The notes: a model not told the origin generated them from the sequence alone. Shown: positions 32,223 to 41,380, counted from the stretch's first letter. The stretch is DNA of 64,000 bases from Muricoccus harenae (GCF_009848505.1 NZ_WWDL01000027.1:1-64000), one strand, 5' to 3'. Translations and numbers: made by a program.

Positions 32223-33038
32223 ATGGTTGACCGGCGGCGGGCGGCGGTGTGGATGCGGCGGATGGACAGATCGCCCCCTCCCCAGGCCCCGCGGCCGCCC
32301 CGGCCGCCGGAGCCGGACCGGATCTGTGGCGTGGCCGCCGTTTCGGCCGTCTTCGCGCGGCGGCCAAGGGACGTGCTGCGATTGTTTCACCTGCCTTCGC
32401 GGCGGCGGGAGGCCAATCCTTTCTGCGCGGTGATGGCGGAGCAGCGTAAGCCCTACCGGGAAGTGGGGGAGGATGAGCTGGCGCGGGTGGCGGGCACCGT
32501 TCACCACGGCGGGATCGTGGCGGTGACGGCGCGGAGGCGGGTGCCGCAGCTTGTGTTGCCGCTGGCGCCCGCGCTGCGGGCTGCGCCGGTGCTGCCGGTG
32601 CTGGATGGGGTTTCCAACCCGCATAATCTGGGGGCGATCGCGCGTTCGGCGGCCTTTTTCGGCTGCATCGGGATGGTGGTGTCCGGGGATCCGCGGCAGG
32701 CGGGGCTTTCGGATGCGGCCTGGCGGACGAGCGAGGGCGGGCTGGAGGTGCTGAGCTTCTGGTCCGTGCCGGATGTCGCCTCGGCGCTGCCGCAGCTGGG
32801 GGTGATGACGGTGGCGGCGGTGGCTTCGGGCGGGGTGGCGCCGGAGGCGATCCTGGGAAAGCTGGGGCCGCGCGATTGCGTGGCGCTGGTGCTGGGGAAC
32901 GAGGAGCGCGGGGTGGCGGAGCGCACGGCAGCGGCCTGCGATGCGCGGGTGACGCTGCCGGGATCGGGGCGGGTGGAGAGCCTGAATGTCTCGGTGGCGG
33001 CGGCGGTGCTGATCCACGCGCTTTCGGTGCAGCGCTAG
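32223..33038 (+). CDS. SpoU/TrmH-family RNA 2'-O-methyltransferase
   Basis: 271 residues. The knotted SPOUT motifs are in order: LDGVSNPHNLGAIARSAAFF (motif 1), VALVLGNEERGV (motif 2) and LPGSGRVESLNVSVAAAVL (motif 3). The N-terminal part (ICGVAAVSAVFARRPRDVL) is the substrate-binding domain of RlmB-like enzymes, preceded by a Pro/Arg-rich stretch of uncertain start. I place the start at 32223 for its ribosome-binding site (CGGAG); 32262 is an alternative. It methylates a ribose 2'-OH in rRNA or tRNA; the site is unknown. Confidence 0.88.
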   Translation: MVDRRRAAVWMRRMDRSPPPQAPRPPRPPEPDRICGVAAVSAVFARRPRDVLRLFHLPSRRREANPFCAVMAEQRKPYREVGEDELARVAGTVHHGGIVAVTARRRVPQLVLPLAPALRAAPVLPVLDGVSNPHNLGAIARSAAFFGCIGMVVSGDPRQAGLSDAAWRTSEGGLEVLSFWSVPDVASALPQLGVMTVAAVASGGVAPEAILGKLGPRDCVALVLGNEERGVAERTAAACDARVTLPGSGRVESLNVSVAAAVLIHALSVQR

Positions 33039-33074
33039 GGGGCTGGCCTCAGGGCGGGGGTCAGTCGGCGGGGA

Positions 33075-33302
33075 TCAGTCCTTGCGGCGCTTTTCGTCCG
33101 CGGCGGACCCGGTGGGATGGCCCTCGGCGGCCAAGGCGGCGAGGCGGAGGGCAAGGGCTGCGCGGATTGCCCTGCGATAACCGGGGATGCGCTTCCAGGC
33201 CTTCTTCTCCGGTTTCGTCATGCCGCAGCCGAGGCACCAGGCGGTGTCGTCGTCATAGCGGCAGATCTTGATGCAGGGGCGCTCGTCCAGGGACGGGGTC
33301 AG
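33075..33302 (-). CDS. DUF1289 small cysteine-rich protein, probable CTG start
   Basis: 75 residues. The frame reads PCIKICRYDDDTAWCLGCGM, then KPEKKAWKRIPGYRRAI, which is the DUF1289 pattern of Cys10, Cys14, Cys23, Cys26 (probable metal site or Fe-S-like knuckle). No ATG, GTG or TTG occurs between the in-frame TGA upstream and the first cysteine. The best start is CTG at 33302-33300, whose CTGA overlaps the TGA stop of the DUF1003 gene and sits eight bases after AGCGGGAG. This resembles the usual ATGA coupling with a non-standard first base. The function of DUF1289 proteins is not established. Confidence 0.75.
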   Translation of the reverse strand: MTPSLDERPCIKICRYDDDTAWCLGCGMTKPEKKAWKRIPGYRRAIRAALALRLAALAAEGHPTGSAADEKRRKD

Positions 33303-33865
33303 GTCGATTGCTCCCGCTTGCCCTGGCGTGCCTCGATCTCATCCAGCACGGCTTCCGGGGCGATGTCCTTCTTCGCTTCCTGGATATCGGGATTGGCATC
33401 GGCCTTGATGTCCAGGCGCGCGGCGATGGCGGAGACGAGCTCGGTCAGGGTGGTCAACTCGTGCTCGGCCAGAAGGCTGATCTGCAGGTCGAGATCGGCG
33501 CGCTTGTCGGCGGCGGCGGCCATGCGGTTCTGGCTGATGAGGACGAAGGTGGAAAGGAAGATGGCCTCCACCGAGGCAACCATGGCCAGGACCACGAAGG
33601 AGGGATCAAAGCGCGGCACGCCGGGAATGACTCCGAGATTGACCAGGATCCAGGCGCCGTAGAGGGCCAGGTGCAGATAGACGAAGCGCATGCTGCCGGT
33701 GAAGGAGGTGATGGCCTCGGCGATCTTCTCCTCCCGCGTGGCGCTGGCGGCTTCCTGGCGGCGGCGATCCTCCAGCGCCTGGATGTTGCGCTTCAGGGAG
33801 TGGCTGAGGCTGTCCGGCCTGGGTGGAGCGACAGTAGGGGGCGAATCGGGCATGGGCTGGCTCAT
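33299..33865 (-). CDS. DUF1003 membrane protein
   Basis: 188 residues. Two membrane helices (VYLHLALYGAWILVNLGVIP and PSFVVLAMVASVEAIFLSTF), then LISQNRMAAAADKRADLDLQ and a charged C-terminal helix of heptad character, all typical of DUF1003. The role is unknown; homologues are often annotated as cyclic-nucleotide-related only by association. It is the first gene of a coupled pair with DUF1289. Confidence 0.88.
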   Translation of the reverse strand: MSQPMPDSPPTVAPPRPDSLSHSLKRNIQALEDRRRQEAASATREEKIAEAITSFTGSMRFVYLHLALYGAWILVNLGVIPGVPRFDPSFVVLAMVASVEAIFLSTFVLISQNRMAAAADKRADLDLQISLLAEHELTTLTELVSAIAARLDIKADANPDIQEAKKDIAPEAVLDEIEARQGKREQST

Positions 33866-34141
33866 CCTCGGCCGCCGGGGAGGCTGCCTGAGGGCGGGCC
33901 GGCGGGCTGCCGATGGGTAAGGCGCGGGCGGGCGGCGGGTTGCCGGGCCCTGGCGGCGGGCGGCGCCGCCGGACGTGACCGCGCAAGGGCGCCTCGGAGG
34001 CCGCGGAGGTATTTCGGGGCCGTGCCGCTTCGGTTAGGTCTTGCGCATGTTGCGTATTGGCCGGCGAAACCTTCGTGCAGCCGGTGGTGAAGGTTCCACG
34101 TTGACCGGGGGTGCGCCTGTTAGAAGCACCAGGGAGAATGC

Positions 34142-35680
34142 ATGAGCGAGCCGCCCGATTCCAAGGGCTCCGGGCCTGTGGGCCCCGCCGAGGACCCGCC
34201 CCGGATTTCAACCGGTAGCGAGGGGCTCGACGACATCCTGGGCGGCGGGCTCGATCCGGATCGGATGTATCTCTACGAGGGGCGTCCCGGCACGGGGAAG
34301 ACGACCCTTGCGCTTCAGTTCCTGCGGGAAGGCGCACGGCAGGGCGAGCGCGTGCTCTACATCACCCTGTCGGAGACGCGGCGGGAGCTGGCGCTGGTGG
34401 CCAAGCGGCATGGCTGGTCGCTCGACGGGGTGGATGTGTTCGAGCTGGTGCCACCCGAGACGAGCCTCGACCCTGACCGCGAGCTGACTGTGCTGCATCC
34501 GGCCGAGATGGAGCTGAACGAGACCACCAACCTCATCTTCAACCATGTGAAGGAGTCAAACCCCTCCCGCGTGGTGATCGACAGCCTGTCCGAGCTGCGG
34601 CTGCTGGCGCAGAGCGCGCTGCGGTACCGGCGGCAGGTGCTGGCGATCAAGCACTTTTTCGCCAGCCGGCGCTGCACGATCGTCCTGCTGGACGACTTGT
34701 CCTCCCATGACAACGACCTGCAGCTGCATTCGATCTCGCATGGCGTGGTGCTGCTGGAGCAGCTGGCGGTCGAATATGGCGCGGAGCGGCGGCGGCTGCG
34801 GGTGGTGAAGATGCGCGGCATCCAGTTCCGCGGCGGATTCCACGACTTCACCATCGAGAAGGGCGGGCTTGCGATCTATCCACGGTTGGTGGCGGCCGAG
34901 CATCACGAGAGCTTCGAAGGCAGTTTCACCGCGAGCGGGAACGCGGAGCTGGATCGGCTTCTCGGCGGCGGGCTGGAGCGCGGCACCAACGCGTTGCTGA
35001 TCGGGGCCGCCGGCGTGGGCAAGTCCTCGGTCGCGCTGAGCTATGCGATTGCGGCGGCGGAGCGCGGCGAGCACTCGGCCTTCTTCGCTTTCGACGAGGG
35101 GCGGGGGACGCTGGAGGCACGGGCGCGGACGCTCGGGCTGCCGTTGCAGAAGGCGCTCGATACCGGGCTGATCCATTTCCAGCAGATCGATCCGGCCGAG
35201 CTTTCCCCGGGCGAGTTCGCGGCGGCGGTCCGGCGCCAGGTGGAGGACGGTCAGGCGCGGGTCGTAGTGATCGACAGCCTCAACGGCTATCTCAATGCCA
35301 TGCCGGACGGGCGCTTCCTGATCCTGCAGATGCATGAGCTGCTGAGCTATCTGAGCCAGAAGGGGGTGCTGACCATTCTTGTGCTCGCGCAGCATGGGCT
35401 GGTCGGGCCGATGGATACGCCGCTCGACATCAGCTACCTCAGCGATGCGGTCATCATGCTGCGCTACTTCGAATATGGCGGAATGGTGCGGCGCGCGCTG
35501 TCGGTCGTGAAGAAGCGGAGCGGCAATCACGAGCACACGATCCGGGAGTTCAAGCTCAGCGCGCAGGGCATTTCGCTGGGGCCGCCGCTGGAGGGGTTCA
35601 GCGGGATCTTCGCGGGCACGCCGCATTACACCGGGAATAGCGAGCCGCTGCTGACGGGAATCCAGCCCGGCCATGGCTGA
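34142..35680 (+). CDS. KaiC-like double RecA-type ATPase
   Basis: 512 residues, two KaiC domains. CI Walker A is GRPGTGKTT (47-55), CII Walker A GAAGVGKSS (288-296). The catalytic carboxylate pairs of cyanobacterial KaiC are modified: Ser77-Glu78 in CI and Asp318-Glu319 in CII. The region aligning with the KaiC phosphosites reads DIS431YLSD, so Ser431 is kept and the next position is Tyr432 instead of Thr. The C-terminal tail for KaiA binding is replaced by FAGTPHYTGNSEPL. The start follows AGGGAG. It overlaps the downstream hybrid kinase gene by eight bases. KaiA and KaiB genes are absent from the window. Confidence 0.9.
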   Translation: MSEPPDSKGSGPVGPAEDPPRISTGSEGLDDILGGGLDPDRMYLYEGRPGTGKTTLALQFLREGARQGERVLYITLSETRRELALVAKRHGWSLDGVDVFELVPPETSLDPDRELTVLHPAEMELNETTNLIFNHVKESNPSRVVIDSLSELRLLAQSALRYRRQVLAIKHFFASRRCTIVLLDDLSSHDNDLQLHSISHGVVLLEQLAVEYGAERRRLRVVKMRGIQFRGGFHDFTIEKGGLAIYPRLVAAEHHESFEGSFTASGNAELDRLLGGGLERGTNALLIGAAGVGKSSVALSYAIAAAERGEHSAFFAFDEGRGTLEARARTLGLPLQKALDTGLIHFQQIDPAELSPGEFAAAVRRQVEDGQARVVVIDSLNGYLNAMPDGRFLILQMHELLSYLSQKGVLTILVLAQHGLVGPMDTPLDISYLSDAVIMLRYFEYGGMVRRALSVVKKRSGNHEHTIREFKLSAQGISLGPPLEGFSGIFAGTPHYTGNSEPLLTGIQPGHG

Positions 35681-37367
35681 CAGCGGCAGCATGCGCGTGC
35701 TGGTTCTGGCGCCTGTCGGGCGGGACGGGCCTGCCACGGCAGAGCTGCTGCGGCGCCTGGGGCTGGAGGCCGAGATCTGCGCAAGCTTCGCGGACCTGCT
35801 CGCACGGATCGAGGAGGGGGCGGCAGTTGTCCTGGCGACGGAGGAGGGGCTGTTCGGCCAGGATCTCTCGCCGCTCGCCGAATGGGTGGCAGGGCAGCCG
35901 GCCTGGTCCGACTTGCCCTTCGTGGTGCTGACCAGCCCGCAGCCGCAGCCGACGGTGGGCGTCTGGCGCGAGCGGCTGGCCGGGGTGCTGCGGAACCTTT
36001 CCTTCCTCGAGCGACCGCTGCGGGCGATCACGCTGACGAGCACGATGCAGGCGGCGCTGCGGGCGCGTGCGCGGCAATACGAGATGCGGTCGCTGCTGGT
36101 GGGGCAAGAGCAGGCGGCGCAGGAACTGGAGGCGTTGGTCGGGGCGCGCACGCGGCAGCTGGAGGCGGCGAATATCGCGCTGCGCACCCAGATCGAGGAG
36201 CGGGCGCGGATCGAGGAGACGCTGCGCCAGGCGCAGAAGATCGAGGCGATCGGGCAGCTGACCGGCGGCGTCGCGCATGACTTCAACAACCTGCTGATGG
36301 TGATCTCCGGCGGGCTGGACATGCTGGAGCGCAAGGACGACCCGGCGCGGCGGCGGCGGCTGATCGACGGGATGCGCCAGGCGGCGCAGCGCGGCAGCGG
36401 GCTGACGCGGCAGTTGCTGGCCTTCGCGCGGCGGCAGGCGCTGCGGCCGGAGCCGGTGGACCTGGCGCGGCAGATCGGCGGCATGCAGGAGCTGCTGGAC
36501 CGCAGCCTGCGGGGTGACGTGCATGTGCGGCTGGAGTTCCCTGAGGGTCTCTGGGTGACGGAGGTCGATCCGGGGGAGCTGGAGCTGGTGGTGCTGAACC
36601 TGGCGGTGAATGCGCGCGACGCCATGCCCACGGGCGGAACGATCGTCATCCGCGGGGAGAACCTGGCGGGCTGGCGGGACGGCACGCTGGAGGGCGATTT
36701 CGTGCGGCTCTCGGTGGTCGATACCGGGACGGGCATGTCGCCGGAGGTGCGGGCGCATGCCTTCGAGCCCTTCTTCACCACCAAGGAGGTGGGCAAGGGC
36801 TCGGGGCTCGGGCTTGCACAGGCCTATGGCTTCGCGCAGCAGTCGGGCGGCGGGGCGCGGATCGATTCCGAGCCCGGGCGGGGCACGACGGTCATGCTCA
36901 TGTTGCCGCGCTCGACCAAGGCGGCGCTGCCGGACCAGCACCATCTGATCAACCTGAACACGCACCGGGCGCCGGCTTCCGGCAGGGGATGCGTGCTGCT
37001 CGTCGAGGATGACGAGGAGGTGGCGGCATTGGTGGCGGGCATGCTGGACCACCTGGGCTATGAGGTAACCCAGGCGGGGAGCGCGGCGGCGGCGCTGGGC
37101 GCCTTGGCCAATGGGCGGGACATCGACATCGTGCTGTCGGACATCATAATGCCGGGCGGGATGAACGGGCTGGAGTTGGCGCGGGAGATCCGGGCGCAGC
37201 GGCAGGGCCTGCCGGTGCTGCTCACCAGCGGCTATGCGGAGGCCGCGCGAAACGGGGCCGAGGCGGAGGGAATCCGGGTGCTGCCGAAGCCCTACCGGAT
37301 CGACGAGCTGGCGGCGGCGATCGAGAGCGTGCGGCGGAGCCCCCAGGCGGCCGCGGGCGCGGCTTGA
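35673..37367 (+). CDS. hybrid histidine kinase with pseudo-receiver and C-terminal receiver
   Basis: 564 residues, cytosolic. Residues ~7-125 look like a degenerate receiver (VLVLAPVGRDG, VVLATEEGL where the Asp should be, VVLTSPQ, LERPLR). A coiled coil (~135-190) leads to HisKA: His202 in GGVAHDFNNLLMVI. The ATPase domain has NLAVNARDAMPTGG, DTGTGMSPEV, FFTTKEVGKGSGLGLAQAYG. The C-terminal receiver has VEDDEE, Asp490 in VLSDIIMPGG, TSG and LPKPYR. Its start lies inside the KaiC-like gene, so the two are translated together and very probably form one signalling module. No DNA-binding output is encoded beside it. Confidence 0.92.
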   Translation: MADSGSMRVLVLAPVGRDGPATAELLRRLGLEAEICASFADLLARIEEGAAVVLATEEGLFGQDLSPLAEWVAGQPAWSDLPFVVLTSPQPQPTVGVWRERLAGVLRNLSFLERPLRAITLTSTMQAALRARARQYEMRSLLVGQEQAAQELEALVGARTRQLEAANIALRTQIEERARIEETLRQAQKIEAIGQLTGGVAHDFNNLLMVISGGLDMLERKDDPARRRRLIDGMRQAAQRGSGLTRQLLAFARRQALRPEPVDLARQIGGMQELLDRSLRGDVHVRLEFPEGLWVTEVDPGELELVVLNLAVNARDAMPTGGTIVIRGENLAGWRDGTLEGDFVRLSVVDTGTGMSPEVRAHAFEPFFTTKEVGKGSGLGLAQAYGFAQQSGGGARIDSEPGRGTTVMLMLPRSTKAALPDQHHLINLNTHRAPASGRGCVLLVEDDEEVAALVAGMLDHLGYEVTQAGSAAAALGALANGRDIDIVLSDIIMPGGMNGLELAREIRAQRQGLPVLLTSGYAEAARNGAEAEGIRVLPKPYRIDELAAAIESVRRSPQAAAGAA

Positions 37368-37556
37368 CCCGGTAACAGGCCGGGGTCCGGCCCCGGGCCG
37401 GCTTCTGCGGGTTGCGGAGGGCTTTTCCCGGCTTCGCGGGGTTCACGCTCACGCTGTTGCGTAGGGCCGAACGTTTCGGCGGTGTCTTCTGGGCTTGCCC
37501 CAGAGGCCGGACGGCGCGACATGACCGCGACATCACACATTCCGGAGCCATTGCCC

Positions 37557-38549
37557 ATGAACATCCGTCGTCGCGTCCTGCTGGGCGCCGCCGCTGCCTC
37601 GCCACTCGCCTTGCCTGCGCTGGCCCAGGCGCCGTTCCCCAGCCGGTCGCTGCGGGTCGTGGTGCCCTATGCGCCAGGCGGGGCGGTGGACATCACCGGG
37701 CGGCTGCTGGCCGAGAAGCTGCAGCCGGTGCTGGGGCAGACCGTGGTGGTGGACAACCGCGGCGGCGCGGGCGGCAATATCGGCGCAGATTACGTCGCGA
37801 AGGCGGAGAAGGACGGCTACACGGTCCTGCTCACCTCCGTCTCGATCATGGCCGCGAACAAGTACCTGTATCGCCGTTCCATGCAGTTCGAGCCGCTGAA
37901 GGACCTGACGCCGGTCACCCGGGTGACCACGGGCACGGTGCTGCTGGTGGTGAATGCGCAGCGCCCCTGGCGGAACTTCGCGGATCTGGTCGCGGCGGCG
38001 AAGAAGGATCCGGGGAAGATCACCATGGGGTCCTCGGGCACCGGGACGGTGAGCCACATCACCCTTTCCACCGTCTGCCGGGCGGCGGGCATCGACATCA
38101 CCCATGTGCCCTATCGTGGCGGCGGGCCGGCCATCACGGATCTGGTCTCGGGCAACATCGACATGATGTTCGACGTGATTCCGGCGCTGATGCCGCATGT
38201 GCGCGAGGGCCGCTTCCGGGCGCTGGCCGTGGGGAGCGCCGATCGCGTGGCCTATGTGCCGGAGCTGAAGGACGTGCCGGGCATGAAGGAGCTGCTGCCC
38301 AATTCCGGCATCGACATGCAGAGCTGGTACGCGGTGAATGCGCCGGCGGGCACGCCGCAGCCGGTCCTCGACAAGCTGCATTCCTCCATCCTGCAGGTGG
38401 TGAAGGGGCCGGAGTTCAAGGCGCGGATGGAGCCGCTGGGCTTCACCCCGATCTGGGACGAGACGCCCGCCGCCTATGGCGCGTATCTGCAGCAGCAGGA
38501 CCAGCTGTGGAAGCGGCTGGTGGAGGAGTCGGGCGCGACGCTCGACTGA
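37557..38549 (+). CDS. TctC/Bug-type tripartite tricarboxylate receptor (copy 1)
   Basis: 330 residues, periplasmic solute-binding protein. A signal peptide with a twin-arginine-like start (MNIRRRVLLGAAAASPLALP) is cleaved after ALA. The Bug landmarks VVPYAPGGAVDITGRLLAEK, VVDNRGGAGGNIGADYVAK and HVPYRGGGPAITDLVSGNID bind the carboxylate ligand. The start follows GGAG. No TctA/TctB membrane genes are nearby, as is usual for the large Bug families. It closely resembles the copy at 46523 over the MGSSG to PALMPHV block. Confidence 0.92.
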   Translation: MNIRRRVLLGAAAASPLALPALAQAPFPSRSLRVVVPYAPGGAVDITGRLLAEKLQPVLGQTVVVDNRGGAGGNIGADYVAKAEKDGYTVLLTSVSIMAANKYLYRRSMQFEPLKDLTPVTRVTTGTVLLVVNAQRPWRNFADLVAAAKKDPGKITMGSSGTGTVSHITLSTVCRAAGIDITHVPYRGGGPAITDLVSGNIDMMFDVIPALMPHVREGRFRALAVGSADRVAYVPELKDVPGMKELLPNSGIDMQSWYAVNAPAGTPQPVLDKLHSSILQVVKGPEFKARMEPLGFTPIWDETPAAYGAYLQQQDQLWKRLVEESGATLD

Positions 38550-38570
38550 GGCTGGGGCTGCTGAGGGCTT

Positions 38571-38592
38571 CGGGGGCGCCGTGGTGCCCCCG
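38571..38592. terminator. hairpin between convergent Bug and SDR genes
   Basis: CGGGGGCGCC pairs with GGTGCCCCCG (one G-U); the innermost pairs will open to give a six-base loop. It lies in the 73-base gap between convergent stop codons. Confidence 0.5.
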
Positions 38593-38622
38593 GGGCCCAT
38601 CTTGGAGCGCTGTCGCCGCGGC

Positions 38623-39375
38623 TCAGGGGCCGAGGAGCTGCCCGCCATCGACCACGATGCTCTGACCTGTGACCCAGCTGGCGCGGGGGGAGGCGAGGAA
38701 GAGGACGACTTCGGCGACTTCCTCGGGATGGCCGAGGCGGCCGAAGGGGATCTGGGCGAGGGTGGCGTTGTAGAGGCCGGGATCCTCCGTGCGGCGGCGT
38801 TCCCAGGTGCCGCCCGGGAATTCGATGGAGCCGGGGGCGACGCAATTCGCGCGGATGCCCTGCGCCGCGAGGATGCGCGCCTGGCTGGACGTATATTGCA
38901 TCACCGCCGCCTTCACCGCCGCATAGGGCGGGTTGCGCTTGGTCGCGCGCAAGGCGGAGATCGAGGCGATGTTGACGATGCTGGCGCCGGGGCCGGATTT
39001 CTCGAGCCAGGGCAGCGCGGCGTGGCTGGCACGGACCACGGCCATGACGTCCACCGAGAGGGAGGCGGCCCAGCTGGCCTCGTCATCCGCCCGGCCGAAG
39101 CCGGAGGCGTTGTTCACCAGGATGTCGATGCCGCCGAGAGCCTGGGCGGCATCGGGGACGAAGCGGGCGATGGCTTCGGCATCCGAGAGGTCGCAGGGGG
39201 CGGCATAGGTTTGCGCGCCCTGGGCGGCGAGTTCGAGGCGCGTCTGCTCGAGCGTGCCGGCGCCGCGGGCGCAGATGGCAACTGCGGCGCCCGCTTTCGC
39301 GAAGGCGAGGGCGATGGAGCGGCCGATGCCGCGGCTTCCGCCCATGACGACCGCGCGCTTGCCCTGGAATTCCAT
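38623..39375 (-). CDS. short-chain dehydrogenase/reductase
   Basis: 250 residues, complete. The cofactor motif GGSRGIGRSIALAF, NNASGFG (NNAG-type), catalytic Ser in IVNIASISA and YAAVKAAV (YxxxK) are in order. The C-terminus WVTGQSIVVDGGQLLGP is that of FabG-like classical SDRs. The substrate is not deducible. The start at 39375 (MEFQGKRAVVMGG) is the family-typical N-terminus. It is unrelated to the truncated SDR at 8396. Confidence 0.9.
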   Translation of the reverse strand: MEFQGKRAVVMGGSRGIGRSIALAFAKAGAAVAICARGAGTLEQTRLELAAQGAQTYAAPCDLSDAEAIARFVPDAAQALGGIDILVNNASGFGRADDEASWAASLSVDVMAVVRASHAALPWLEKSGPGASIVNIASISALRATKRNPPYAAVKAAVMQYTSSQARILAAQGIRANCVAPGSIEFPGGTWERRRTEDPGLYNATLAQIPFGRLGHPEEVAEVVLFLASPRASWVTGQSIVVDGGQLLGP

Positions 39376-39492
39376 TGTTCGTCCGCCTGTTCGATGGGGC
39401 GCGGATGATGGCGGAAGCGGGCCGCGCCGCAAGGCTTGGCGGCCGGGGCTAATGGGCCCAGGCTTTCCGGTTGTGGCCGGTCGGGCCGGGGT

Positions 39493-40521
39493 TCAGCGGA
39501 AGGGCGGCGACCACATGAGCCCGCCCTGGGCGGCGAGGCGGTTCGCGCCGCGCTGGACGCCGAGCGGGGCCTGGTTGCGCTCCCACATCTCCCCGTAATT
39601 GCCGGTGGTGCGGATGGCGCGGAGGGCCCAGTCGGGTGCCAGGCCGAGCTGGCGGCCAAAGTCCCCGGAGGTGCCGAGGAGGCGCTGGGTTTCGGGGTTA
39701 GGGTCCTGGCGCTTCGCTTCGGCATTGGCCTGGGTGACGCCCTGCTCCTCGGCGGCGACGAGGGCGTTGAGGGTCCAGCGCACGATGTCGAACCAGCGCC
39801 AGTCGCCCTTGCGGACCATGGGGCCGAGCGGTTCGCGGGAGATGACATCGGGGAGGATGACGTAGTCCTCCGCGCGCGGGCCCTGTCCGGCGCGGATGGA
39901 GGTGAGACCGGAGAGGTCGGTGGTGTAGCTGTCGCAGCGGCCGGAGAAGAAGGCCTGTTGCACCTCCTGATAGTTCTCGATCAGCACGGGGGTGAAGCGG
40001 AAGCTGTTGGTGCGTGCCCAGTCGGCGAGGTTCAGCTCGGTGGTGCTGCCGGGCTGGATGCAGATCGTGGCGCCGTCGAGTTCCTTGAGGCTGGTGACGT
40101 TCAGCTCGCGCTTCACGATGAAGCCCTGGCCGTCATGCAGCAGCACGCCGGCGAAGGTCAGGCCGATGCCGATGTCCCGCGCGGTGGTCCAGGTGGTGTT
40201 GCGGGCGAGGATGTCGACCTCGCCGGATTGCAGGGCGGTGAAGCGGGTTTGCGGCGTAGTGGGGACGAAGCGAACCTTCTCGGGGTCCCCCAGCACGGCG
40301 GCGGCGACGGCGCGGCAGAAATCCACGTCTAGACCGGTCCAGCGGCCCTGGCTGTCGGCAAGGGAGAGGCCGGCGACGCCGGTGGAGACAGCGCAGGCGA
40401 GGGAGCCGCGAGCCCGCACGGCGGCGAGCGTGTCGGGGGCGGGCTGGGCGCCGGCCTGGGTGGCGGCCAGCGCCAGGGTGGTGGTGAGCGTGGCGGCGAG
40501 GAGGAGGCGGCGGAGGGGCAT
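39493..40521 (-). CDS. amino-acid ABC transporter substrate-binding protein (AapJ-like)
   Basis: 342 residues. A signal peptide (MPLRRLLLAATLTTTLALAA, cleaved after AGA) is followed by a family-3 solute-binding fold: RGSLACAVSTGVAGLSLADS, GLDVDFCRAVAAAVLGD, TTWTTARDIGIGLTFAGVLL and the C-terminal GNYGEMWERN. This matches the long general L-amino-acid receptors (AapJ/BztA). The cognate permease and ATPase genes are not adjacent, so it is an orphan here. Confidence 0.9.
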   Translation of the reverse strand: MPLRRLLLAATLTTTLALAATQAGAQPAPDTLAAVRARGSLACAVSTGVAGLSLADSQGRWTGLDVDFCRAVAAAVLGDPEKVRFVPTTPQTRFTALQSGEVDILARNTTWTTARDIGIGLTFAGVLLHDGQGFIVKRELNVTSLKELDGATICIQPGSTTELNLADWARTNSFRFTPVLIENYQEVQQAFFSGRCDSYTTDLSGLTSIRAGQGPRAEDYVILPDVISREPLGPMVRKGDWRWFDIVRWTLNALVAAEEQGVTQANAEAKRQDPNPETQRLLGTSGDFGRQLGLAPDWALRAIRTTGNYGEMWERNQAPLGVQRGANRLAAQGGLMWSPPFR

Positions 40522-40644
40522 GGCGGGCGTTCCCTTGGTCCGGCGGCGGCTTCGGGCCAACGCAGGGAAGGGGGGGCGGTTCCACGCCAGGGGTGACGGG
40601 GGCAGGGTCCGCTCCGCCGTGCGGTGCGGCGGAGCGGGGCGGGT

Positions 40645-41319
40645 TCAGGCGGCGAGGGCGAGATCCTGGCTGAGGAGGTGCCATTCGCGGGGCTCCAGAG
40701 CGGGGCGTGCGACACCTTCCAGGATGCCGGCGAAGACCTCCGGCGGGGCACCGTCGCGGATGGCGCGGAGCAGGGCGGTGCGGCCCTGTGGCGTCGCGGC
40801 CGGGATCATGATGCGCAGGTATTCCATCATGCGCTCGGGCGGGATGGTGGCGACGATGCGGCCATCGATCGCCATCAGCTCCTCATCGGGGAAATGACGC
40901 TGCAGGAAAGGCATCGCCTGCTGCTCCTCATTGGCCATGTGCAGCAAGTCCTCGGCGAAATGGATCGAGAAGGCGAGATAGAGGGCATGGCCGGCGTGGG
41001 CGCGGCGGTATTCCGGCGCGATCTCGACATCCTGGATCAGGGCCTCCAGCCGGGTGAAGGCGATCTGGTGGTCGTGATGCTCGTGGTCGAGAGCCTGGCC
41101 GAGCTCGGGCGCATGCTCGCGGATGATCACATGCAGCTCGGCATCCTCATGTTCCAGATGTTCCCTGGCGAGGGAGAGGTGGTGGCGCAGTTCGGCCAGG
41201 ATGTTCTGCCGCTCGGCGGGATCGGACCAGTCGGCGCGGCCGAGGCGCTCCAGCATGCGGGCGGAGGCGAGGCGCAGGCCCTTGTGGATGGGCGAATAGA
41301 TGTCGAAGCGATCGGACAT
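40645..41319 (-). CDS. hemerythrin-like (HHE) domain protein
   Basis: 224 residues. The two-helix-pair His/Glu pattern HHLSLAREHLEHEDAELHV, DHEHHDHQIAFTRLEAL and IHFAEDLLHMANEEQQAM is that of HHE cation-binding proteins. A non-haem di-iron site is expected, used for O2, NO or redox sensing or for iron-sulphur repair. The start at 41319 follows GGAGACCCC; the longer frame to 41439 is Pro-rich and unconserved. It stands alone, 61 bases downstream of the GST gene on the same strand. Confidence 0.8.
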   Translation of the reverse strand: MSDRFDIYSPIHKGLRLASARMLERLGRADWSDPAERQNILAELRHHLSLAREHLEHEDAELHVIIREHAPELGQALDHEHHDHQIAFTRLEALIQDVEIAPEYRRAHAGHALYLAFSIHFAEDLLHMANEEQQAMPFLQRHFPDEELMAIDGRIVATIPPERMMEYLRIMIPAATPQGRTALLRAIRDGAPPEVFAGILEGVARPALEPREWHLLSQDLALAA

Positions 41320-41380
41320 GGGGTCTCCTTCGCCGGATGCGGGACATCCGGGCGTTGCTGGTGGTTGATGCAATGGGTGC

